NCBI GenBank assembly: GCA_040954595.2
Contig: CM082582.2
Span: forward strand, 3,844,001 to 3,908,000
Length of the DNA: 64,000 nt
Reading direction: 5' to 3'
DNA from: Balanoglossus misakiensis
Taxonomy: Eukaryota > Hemichordata
Both the position numbers and the translations under genes were made by a program. Below the pieces are notes generated by a model. That model made no database searches and had not been told where the DNA came from. It saw only the letters and a program-made list of their open reading frames with translations. This document shows, piece after piece, positions 42,701 to 52,640 of the stretch (its first letter is position 1; every line of letters begins with the position of its first letter).

Positions 42701-45700
42701 TACAGCGTGGAGAAACTGAGAGCCCACGTGGCCAACTACCGGCATGAAACCAGTTTGAAGCTGTTCAGACATCTACAAGACATCAATATCACAATCAATT
42801 CGGAAACCAAGTACTATCACTGTACCATGTGCAAGTACTCCACCAAAGCCAAACTTAGCCTCATCCAGCATGTCCGTTCCATGAAGCACTTGAAGATGGA
42901 AGAAGAATACATCAAGAAGAAAGCGGAGGGGTCTGAAGAAAATGCCAACCCGGGCGTTAGTTCAAACGAAGGCGTATTAGATCTGTCTTCGAAGAGAGAA
43001 AAATCCCATCATGAAAGTGCTGCAGATGATGCGAAAACAGAGAGTTTGAAAAAACAATCTGTGGCATCCGAAGGGGCGAGCAGTGCCAGTGGTAGTTCTG
43101 TAATGCGCACAACCACAACACAGATTTACACATGCCCTTACTGCAAGTACAGCAGTATTGATCAAGACCGCATTCGAGCCCACGTGTTGTCTCAACACAG
43201 TGTGAAGCCGCAAGCAGTGTTGAGATGCCCTCTTTGCCAAGATATGTGCACCAACAAGATCAACCTGGAAATTCACTTAGTGCAAGTGCACAGCGTGTCT
43301 CGTGATTGTTTGCAGCGATTGATGATGACAGTAGAACGAAGTGATTGGATTGGCTCATCCACTAACCCACCTAATACGTCACCCACCAGTCTATTGTCTC
43401 CCAGTTCGTCTCACCTGCCCAGCCTGGACAGTCCCACCAATGCTAGCAGTCAGAGTCCAGGTGCCAGCATGTTCACCAACAAAGAAGATTCTGTTGAAGT
43501 GAATCAAGGCAGCGATGTTGAATCAGGAGACCAGTACAGATGCCAGAAATGCCACCAAGTATTTCAAAACCTGGACGGTTTATACAAGCATCAAAATGAA
43601 GTCTGTCCATTGAAAGAGCAAGAAACACCGGGCGGGCCTGGTTTCCTGTGCTGGAAGAAGGGTTGCAATCAGTACTTCAAGACGTCTGCTGCTCTACAGA
43701 TGCACTTCAAAGAAATCCACGCCAAGCGACCACAGCTACCGGTCTCTGAGCGTCATGTATACAAGTACAGGTGCAGTCAGTGCAGTCTAGCTTTCAAGAC
43801 GTTGGAGAAACTCCAGATCCATTCACAGTATCACATGATACGAGCGGCGACAAAGTGCTCAATTTGTGACCGAAGTTTCAGATCAATCTCAGCCCTCCGA
43901 AAACACACTGAAACTAATCACATGGATGCAGGAAACACCGAAATGGCACAGTACTTCATGGCGAATGCAGGAGCTGGTTTCATGGGTCTGCCAACATCTG
44001 CAACTTCAGAATCGGCTATCACAGTCCCAAACAGCATAGGGATACCGGCATCTGTTGCATCAAGTGTCATCTTTGCACACCAGACAGGGACAGAGACCAG
44101 CATGCAGGCTCTGACACCAGATGTATTGGACGAGAAATCCCAAGACAGCATGTCTTCAGACCTGTTCTCAGAACTACAGGAGGACGGCAGCCAGGCTATG
44201 GATCTGTCCAGCGAGCAAGACGGGGACGCGGACGGCGCACTTGATGATGGCGACTCTAACCAGGACGGATTGCAGCCGTCGGAAGAGACTTACCACGACC
44301 CGAGTCGCAAGTATAAATGCCACCGCTGCAAAGTTGGATTCATGAAGCAGAGCGAGCTGAGCAATCACCACAAGACGCTACAGCACAGACGAGGATGCAG
44401 GGCTGCTTATACCATGGATAAGTACCTGGACCCAAACAGGCCGTACAAGTGCGAGACTTGTAAAGAATCTTTCACCCAGAAGAACATCCTGCTGGTTCAC
44501 TACAATTCTGTGTCACACCTGCATAAGTTGAAGAGAAGTCTGACGGAGAGTGAAGTCAGCCCACCGGAGACAAGTCCCAGCAATGACAAGAAGCCATTCA
44601 AATGTAACATCTGCAAAGTGGCCTACAGCCAGGGGTCCACCTTAGATATTCACATGAGGTCAGTTCTGCACCAGACCCGAGCGGCGAAGTTGGAATCGGC
44701 CGGTGCATTTGGAGGACTGCAACACATCGGACAGAGCAGCGATCCAATGGCCAGTCAAAGTCAACAGCAGGCGACAACCCTTCAACACCAGTTACTCGCC
44801 GCTGCAGCTGCAGATGCCAGCCAACAGTTAGCTCATGCACAAGCCCAACAGATGAGCAGTGAAGCAGCCAGTGCTGCAGCAGCCAACGCCATCGCCAGTG
44901 CAGCCCTGACCCAACAACTGATGGATCCAGCCACCCTGGCTCTCTTTCAACAACAGCTGCTGTCTTCAGGAATGTCCAGTGCTATGCATTGTTGCAGTCA
45001 GTGTAACTCATTCTTCATGACGCAAGATGCTCTAACTCAACATCAGCAGACGCAGTGCGGTTTGAGTGATGCGGCCACAGCAGCTCAGTTCTCCTCTCAG
45101 CAGAAGACTTACATGACGTACACTCCACGCCCTACTTACCCCATAATGCGAGCGTTCTTGGAGAATTATGGATATGATCTGGTGCAGCAGTACAACGAAA
45201 ATGCCCAGGGTCTGCCTCCAAATATCGATCCGAAAGATAAATTCAAGTGTGACGAGTGCAACAGGGAGTTTTCCAGTGTTTGGGTGTTCAAAGCACACGC
45301 TGAGCAAGACCACAACTCCTTCTTCCCCACGGAGATGGTCGAGATGTTTTCTGACAAGTACAGAGAAGAATATGACAAACTTTATGCAGAGAAGAACAGT
45401 GTCACCTCCACCAGCGCAAGTACTCCCAGCACTCCAGCCACACCGACCGAATCAGTCTCCACGAGTGCGCAGCAATCAGCTGCCCGGTCACAAGCAGCAG
45501 CAATTTCCGAACAACAATCAGCAAGCGCAGCAGCAGCAGCAGCTCAACTCACTTCTCAGTTGGAGATTCTACAGTCTGTCGCTCCATCCGTCTCCACGGG
45601 AACGGCCACTGTGATGCCACCACCGCCCATCCCGTCACCCTCGCCCCAGATGCTCATATCGAGCGCGTTGCCCATTCAGTTGCAGCCCATGCAGACCATT

Positions 45701-48700
45701 TCCTACATTGATCCTGCAGCCTACATGCAGAAGTCGCCCAAACGTGCAAGAACACGCATCACCGACGATCAACTGAAGATCCTGCGGGCACACTTTGATA
45801 TTAATAACTCGCCGAGTGAAGACCAAATCTGTGAGATGTCCGAGAAGTCGGGTCTTCCACACAAAGTCATCAAACACTGGTTCAGAAACACCCTCTTCAA
45901 AGAGCGTCAACGCAACAAGGATTCACCCTACAATTTCAACAACCCACCCTCCACCATTCTTCCATTGTCATCCGAGACGCAGACCAGTCCAACAGTGACA
46001 TCAACCGAGAAGAAGGCTGAAACAGAAACCGTCATATCAGAAAATACAGCATCCCCTGTATGCAGTGAAGTCATCCTTCCTGGGTCGTCTACAGCAACAG
46101 CAACTACTACTACCTCCATGGAAAGAGATTCCAGAGCAAGTCCCGAAGTCAGTGCAATTAAATTGTCATCTACTGAGACTCCTCCTGTTTCCACATTCAC
46201 CACCAACACGGCAACTATGGCTTCAGCTGCATCGGAAACTTCGTTTGTATCCAGTCCGACAGCATCAATACCAATCAGCAGCAGCACGCCGTCTAACCTC
46301 ATCCCTTCCCACGGACCAGTCACCCCACCAATGTCAGCCTCGTCCTATTCCTCTAGTTCGTCATCCAAAAGAGCCGGCCGTACCCGCTTCACTGATTACC
46401 AAATCAAGGTGCTACAGGAGTTCTTTGAGAATAATGCCTACCCGAAAGATGATGATCTCGAGCATCTATCCAAGCTATTGGGACTGAGCCCCCGAGTCAT
46501 CGTCGTCTGGTTCCAGAATGCCAGACAGAAAGCGCGAAAGATGTTCGAGAACCAACCTCCGGTGGAAACTGAAGCAGACAGCGGTGGCACGCGTTATCGT
46601 CGCACGCCGGGGTTAAACTACCAGTGCAACAAGTGTCTCCTGGTCTTTCAGAGATTCTTTGAGCTGATCAAACATCAGAAGCAGCACTGCTACAAGGAAG
46701 ATGACAGCTCCAACAACAGCTACGCCGGTTCCTCTACACCGACATCACCAAACACCCCCACCAGTCTGCAGCCGGAGACACCAATCAACATCAAGTCTGA
46801 AGACAAGAAATCCGAACCAACGAAATCGGAGTTGCTGTCAACCCCGCAGGTGCACTATCAGTGCGACAAGTGCGATCTGGTCTTTCCGCAGTTCGAGCAG
46901 TGGAACGAACATCAACAGGTTCACTTCATGCAGTCCTTCCGCTCCTACATGCCTCAACACAATCCGTTCAACATGATGTACATGCCGTTTGATACCACAG
47001 TCAACGGCCTCACAGCTGAACAGTATTTTGGAGCCTTTCCGCAGCCCAAAGGTGGTGACCACTCGGCGAATAAGAGAAAGCTGTCCGAGACGGATGAAAC
47101 CGCTTCGGAGACTCACTCAAACGCAGATCCAGACCAGCCCAGAGATAAGCGTCTGCGCACCACCATTTCACCGCAGCAACTCGAAATCCTGTACCAGAAA
47201 TACCAGGAAGATAGCAATCCTACCCGGCGTATGCTCGATATGATAGCCAGGCAAGTTGGTTTGAAGAAACGTGTCGTCCAGGTGTGGTTCCAGAACACAA
47301 GAGCAAGAGAGAGAAAAGGCCAGTTCAGATTATCAGCACCGAATCACATGCACAAGAGATGTCCATTCTGCCGTGCCATATTCAAAGCAAAGAATGCTTT
47401 GGAAGCCCATATCAAAGCCCGCCACTGGGACCAGCTCATCAATGGTAGTTCGCTCGACACACTACTTAAACAGAGTGACGCCTTCAGTTTTGCAGAGTTT
47501 GGTGAAGGAACAAGTGCATCTGGGTCTCCCAAAATGTACGAAGAATTCATGAAAACAGGGTCAACACATGAGGATGGTGAGAAAGCTTTAAATTTATCCA
47601 GTCCCCCTGTGAAACTGAGCGAGAAGACATCATCACACCGACAGAGGTCTGAAGATTGTATTGTTATTTCCGATTCCCAAGATGACAGCAGCCTTGATAT
47701 TGAAGATGGACAGAAAGATACCGGCAGCAACGGGGATGGTGCTCGTGACGATCTTGAATCCATCACGTCATCTGCAGCCGACACAGGGTGCAGCAATGCA
47801 GACGAGAGAAATGTGGACTTGATGGAGGGTGAAAGTCTGAAGGATTTAGATTCTAACGAGGGCGATCAGGACACTGAGAGCATCGCGGTTTCTGACACGA
47901 CGTCTTACACGGCAGGCGGCGAGGATTCCTACAGCGCGGCGACCGGAATGGACGATGCGGAGCAACGGAGACAAGCCCGAGAATGCGGCAAGCGTTTCCG
48001 CACCCAGATGAGCCAAGTCCAGTTAAAAGTGCTCAAGTGTTGCTTCACTGACTACCGCACTCCGACCATGCATGAGTGCGAGCTGCTGGGCAACGAGATC
48101 GGTCTGCCCAAGAGAGTAGTGCAAGTGTGGTTCCAGAACGCCCGAGCCAAGGAGAAGAAGTGCAAGATGACGCTCAGCAAGCAGTTTGGGTTGATCGGCA
48201 ATCATTTCGACAGTGCCCACGACGCCTGCAAGCTGTGCGCTGTGCAGTATTCGGCCAAGATGTCCATTCGTGATCATGTCTTCACAGAGACGCACATTCA
48301 CAACGTGAAGAAATATGTCAGTGGCCAGCTGGAGAAGGATGCAACTGAGTCCACATCGTCTGTCAGTCAACTCCTTCAACATGCAGACCCCATCGATGCC
48401 CAGAGAGCCATGGCAGCCAGCTTCATGCCCAATCACCAGGCAGCGTTGCTCGGTCACGGCCACATGGCCGGCCTATCCACCGCCCAAATCCAGTCCATGC
48501 AGGCCCAGGCTATGTCCGCATTTCTGGGGCACACACCTCAAGCTGAAGCGGCAGACACTCGGAAGAAGGATGAAGCCAACATCAAGAAGGAGAAGAAAGA
48601 AGCGAGTGAGAGCAGCGCCAGCGGTAACCAGAGCAACGAGAACACTGCAGCAATGGCAGCAGCTGCAGCCGTATCCTCGCAGTCGAGCTTCCTGCAAGAC

Positions 48701-49192
48701 ATGAGCAGTGCAGAGGCGGCGTATATGTCATACTTCTTCGGTGGAATGGCACCATACTACACCCAGACGCCGTTTGTATATCCCCTGTACTCTCCTGAGC
48801 AGGCAGCCACCTTCTTTCCGTACGATCCCTCAATCCAGATGGGACTGCAGGCACATCTACTGCAAGCCCAGCATATGAGTCCCCATCCAGCAGCCATGGC
48901 GGCCATCTCTGGCTTCGGCCATTCAGTTGCCGACACCCCCACCACCAGCAGCAGCAGAAGCAAAAAGGACTACAGGTCATCATCGGACACCAAACCCAAA
49001 TCTTCAAGTACCTCATCTTCAAGCACGACTACTCAGGAAATTAGACACGGCAGAACTGAAGCGAAAAAGCCACGAAGTACCTCCACGGCGCAACCGGCAG
49101 AGGCTAGCACTTCTGATCATTCCATTGCTACTGACGGGGAGGCAGCTACAAGCAAACCCTCAACCAGTGCTGAGATGTCAATGTCATCATGA
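39752..49192 (+). CDS. ZFHX3: ZFHX3/ZFHX4 (ATBF1)-type zinc finger homeobox transcription factor, complete in one exon
   Basis: This 3,146-residue nuclear DNA-binding regulator is orthologous to the vertebrate ZFHX2/3/4 family, which controls neuronal and muscle differentiation. Four homeodomains lie at about 1996-2055 (with Arg50, WFRN), 2206-2265, 2465-2524 and 2746-2805 (the last three WFQN). About 25 C2H2-type fingers include ones starting near 104 (degenerate), 281, 593, 679, 752, 880 (degenerate), 1128, 1300, 1523, 1618, 1833, 2292, 2371, 2537 and 2826. Blocks such as [20 protein letters not shown] are identical to human ZFHX3. DLS-type motifs at 1075-1081, 1482-1487 and 2612-2617 resemble CtBP-binding sites. 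Start: ATG in good context (ACCATGG) with an in-frame TGA 34 bases before it. Odd points: the coding frame has no introns, and the two C-terminal fingers of human ZFHX3 are absent. A single pre-duplication ortholog is likely, so assignment to ZFHX3 over ZFHX4 is arbitrary. Confidence 0.97.
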   Translation: [3146 protein letters not shown]

Positions 49193-50829
49193 CTCAGGTA
49201 CCCACCCACCCATGCATTCATGTAACGGAATGGAATGACCTGGTGAAGACATTGTGCCGCCGACGACAGACATCTGAAAATTGCAACTACATTGTAGATG
49301 GAGAAGAAAAAAGTAAAGAACTAGCAGTCTCTACCATATCATTATAGGCATTCTTATAAGAAATGTGAAGAAGTTTATTTTTATGAAATGATAGTGCATA
49401 GCTAAATGAAGTATATTTGTAGTAAAGACTAATTTAAAAATTAATGGTAAACATAGTTGTAGTACCAATAGTATAAATTGTGCAAAAAAAATTATTGAAA
49501 AAAGAAAGACTGTCCAATTACTATGCTGATCACTGATCTAATCATGTGAAGCTAGTTTTTTTTAAAAACATCTTGACACCTGTGGTGTATGAAAGTAAAC
49601 TTAAATGACAAAATTTCACACTTTGTAGCGACTTTAGACATGTGGTGTCTATAATATGTCAGTTTTTTTTGTATTTGTAACATAGGATAGTTTCCTGCAT
49701 GTGTCGTATCTCCAAACTTTTTTCACTTTATTTGAATATTGAAATTTGTTGAGGTTGTCTTGGTATTTCTGTATTTGTGTCTTCACTTTACACACAACTT
49801 AAAATACCCATCATCATGGGTAGAAACCCTCTGAATTTAAAATTCACAAAAAAGGCTGACTGTTCATTTTGGCTGTATTTTTGTTGTCTTTGTTCGATCT
49901 GCGTAGTCACACTTCAACTAGGCAGTTGAAATCACAGCAACATTACGAAAATAGTGATGTTTTCAAAAGACAAGAAGGAACTGCATGCATTCCATGTATA
50001 CATATTCTCAGAATGGTGCATTTTAACTGTAATGTTAGCATCCTGCATTAAACTAGGCAAAGCAGGGTCGAAAATTTTGTTGTTTCGTTGACAGATGAGG
50101 AAAAAAGGCAAATGAAGACATTTTGCCTCAAAAATTTCTATATTTTCATGAGCATTGGGCATTCAGAATGCCTCTAAAAGTAGAAATTTTAATTCTAAGT
50201 TTGTCTGTGATTGTACATGATGTATTTTGGTCATGAAATTTAATGTACCATCAAAAAAAATTATAAAAAAAAGAAGTATGGTCAGTATGAGAAAGAAAGA
50301 CAATTGCTGAAATATATAATTTTACAACAAAATGTGCAAAGGCTAGAAAGTGTTGAGAGTTGATCTTTTCAGAAAGTTAATGTATATTCTAATCGTGCCT
50401 GTTGTAGTGTGTTGAAACACTCAAATAATTTAGACTTTCTCTTTTTAAACCTAGTTTTTGTCATATTTACCGTCATGTTGTTTTCTTTACTAATAAGTAA
50501 TCCTTACAATCTTGTTTCAGTTTTACTGATCACTATAAAGTAACTCTTCTGAAGTTTATATAGAAATGAGACTGCTGAAAGCATATATTACAAGGGGGCT
50601 CTGTATGTTTTATTCTTTGATGTTAAAACAGAAAAGAAGGAATTTTTCTGGTAATTATGTTTGGTACATGTATTCAGAACAACAATACCAAACACCATTG
50701 AAAAGACACGCTGTAAAAATTTAGTTGCAAAAAAAAAATTCAATGTATATTTATATATGCCTGAGCAGTGTTGAGGCTAGACTATAACACCATTGTCTGC
50801 TCACTGAGAGTGTGTGTATATACATACAT

Positions 50830-50863
50830 ATACATATATATAAATATATTTATATATATGTAT
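50830..50863. repeat. 34-bp perfect AT palindrome in an alternating TA/TG tract
   Basis: The tract 50,815-50,876 is built of TA, TACA and TGTA units. Its centre, TAAATA|TATTTA, is flanked so that 17 bases on each side are perfectly complementary (50,830-50,846 with 50,847-50,863), and pairing extends further with wobbles. In RNA this would be a stable hairpin presenting UGUAUAUA motifs at its base. Confidence 0.8.
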
Positions 50864-51625
50864 GTATGTATATATTCTCTCCATTGGTACCAGTACATTA
50901 TGGCCTTGTCGCAAATCAGATTTGAAATAAGGAACTTTGTATAATGTCGTCTTGTGTGGAATTCCCCCAACAAGTTATAAACCAAAACCAATGAAATTGA
51001 ATCAATTATCTAAGAATGATTTCTAGAAGAAAATATAAATGTAGTGTGAATAGACATTACAGATTTTATCATGATATTGTTGGGGGAAGATAATGTATGT
51101 TTTAAAAATTGTGAAAATTGAGTGGAATCATAGGGTCTGACCATAAACTATGAATTTTAAGATGAAATTGTCTTTTTCTGTGATGTTTGTAATTTAGTGT
51201 GTACTTGAAAGATTTTCAAATTATGTCTGTATTCGTAGTATCTGCCTCACTTTTTAAGTAAATCTTCTGTATGCTGTATTTGAAGTAAGCAGCTAAATCT
51301 ATCTTGTTATCAGCAGTTACGCAAATTTTTTTTAAGTCTAAGGAATGATGTCACTTTCATTTTACTTGATTTAATCATGGGAAAAATCTATAAAAGAGAA
51401 GTGTATCAAAGTCATGTATTTTTAATATAGAAAAAAAACAAAGGTGCAAAATTAATGAAGGGATATATCGGAGAAAAATTGGAAGGAATGATCTGCAATG
51501 CAGCTTGGGTAACAGACTTTGTGAAAAGTCTCCTCCATTATGAATGGAAATTCACAAATTTGTAAGAAGAAAAAAAACTACCACCACACAGATTATTTTT
51601 CTGCCTGCCTGCAAGGGAGGCTGCC

Positions 51626-51639
51626 GTTACCATAGTAAC
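51626..51639. promoter_or_regulatory. X-box-like palindrome in the ZFHX 3' UTR
   Basis: GTTACCATAGTAAC inside CCGTTACCATAGTAACGG. It matches the RFX X-box except for one base in the centre. It lies in a short GC-richer island within an otherwise AT-rich 3' UTR. Binding is not shown, and an RNA stem of seven pairs is an equally good reading. Confidence 0.35.
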
Positions 51640-52103
51640 GGGATACTGAGAAGAAAAGATGGCCTTTGAAACTGTAGTGATTTAGAAATTAGTAGGGGAG
51701 AAACATTACCAATCAATAGGTAGAGAGGACCAGAGCATTCTAATTAATTACTATCCCCACTGGCACTTTTCTTAAAGTCTGCTCTCCTCTTCAGAACAGA
51801 GAAAGAAACAGACACGTGCTGTTCTAAGCAGTCGCTCTCATATCACTTATTTGACTCTAGGTACATTTCATAGTCTTATGTGAAAATATCTTGAAGATTG
51901 AAAGAAAATACAAAACCATGTATTTTCAAATTTATATTGATTTGATTTTGAATATGTAGTTTTGAAATAAGAATTATTGAGTACCCATATAGTTCTCCCC
52001 CCTTTTTTGAAAAAAAAGTGCCATATTTTTAGTGAAACTAGAGATAATATAATGATTAAGCTTGATATTCACGTAAGAAGATTTTAATGGGCTATATTTT
52101 AGA

Positions 52104-52109
52104 AATAAA
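52104..52109 (+). terminator. Candidate proximal poly(A) signal of ZFHX
   Basis: AATAAA about 2.9 kb after the ZFHX stop codon, in AT-rich sequence. It is a plausible proximal site for a shorter 3' UTR. There is no strong GT-rich element directly after it. Confidence 0.3.
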
Positions 52110-52634
52110 CTAGTAATAGCAGTTATTACTGCACTGTTTTAATGATAATATATAAAGCAGCTCAGCTATCGGAGTATAAAAATACTGAAATCACACTTGG
52201 TATAATGCTGCGAATAGTTGACAAACCAATCAAATCAGTGATTTTTGGAAGAATAGAGACAACTTTTTTCTCTAGAACATCCTGTAATAATATTTTTAGA
52301 AGAAAAAAATATATCAGGAAAATTAAAAAGGTACCTTGATAGTGTGTGTTGGAACAAATAGCATTAAATGAATTATGATTGGTACAAAGTACTCGATCTA
52401 ATCCAAGAAACAATGCTGCTTTTCAGGTCATTCCTAACTGCATCGTATAATTCATTCAATGAGAGAAAAAAAGATAAACTCTTTATTTTTATGGCTTGTG
52501 TAGGAGAGCTGAAGCTTGTTAGAGAAAAAAGCGCTATATTTGTTGCTGAAAATTAATCTTATCCTTGTCAAGTTAGATTTTTGATTGGCTGCTTAGTTTT
52601 ATGGCTAAGAAGTTTATATTTAAGGTTCATGTGT

Positions 52635-52640
52635 AATAAA
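52635..52640 (+). terminator. Best candidate poly(A) signal of ZFHX
   Basis: AATAAA about 3.4 kb after the stop codon, followed within 60 bases by a GT-rich stretch (around 52,676-52,720). The run-laden AT-rich character of the 3' UTR fades just after this point. I prefer it over the other hexamers for these reasons. Confidence 0.45.

Noticed and set aside
39694-49238. Many open frames of 60-159 codons on both strands across the ZFHX exon (for example 39,694-40,173 and 47,344-47,796 on the minus strand, 45,168-45,614 on the plus strand)
   Set aside because: They overlap the well-supported ZFHX frame and have no family resemblance; they are shadows of a long GC-balanced coding exon.
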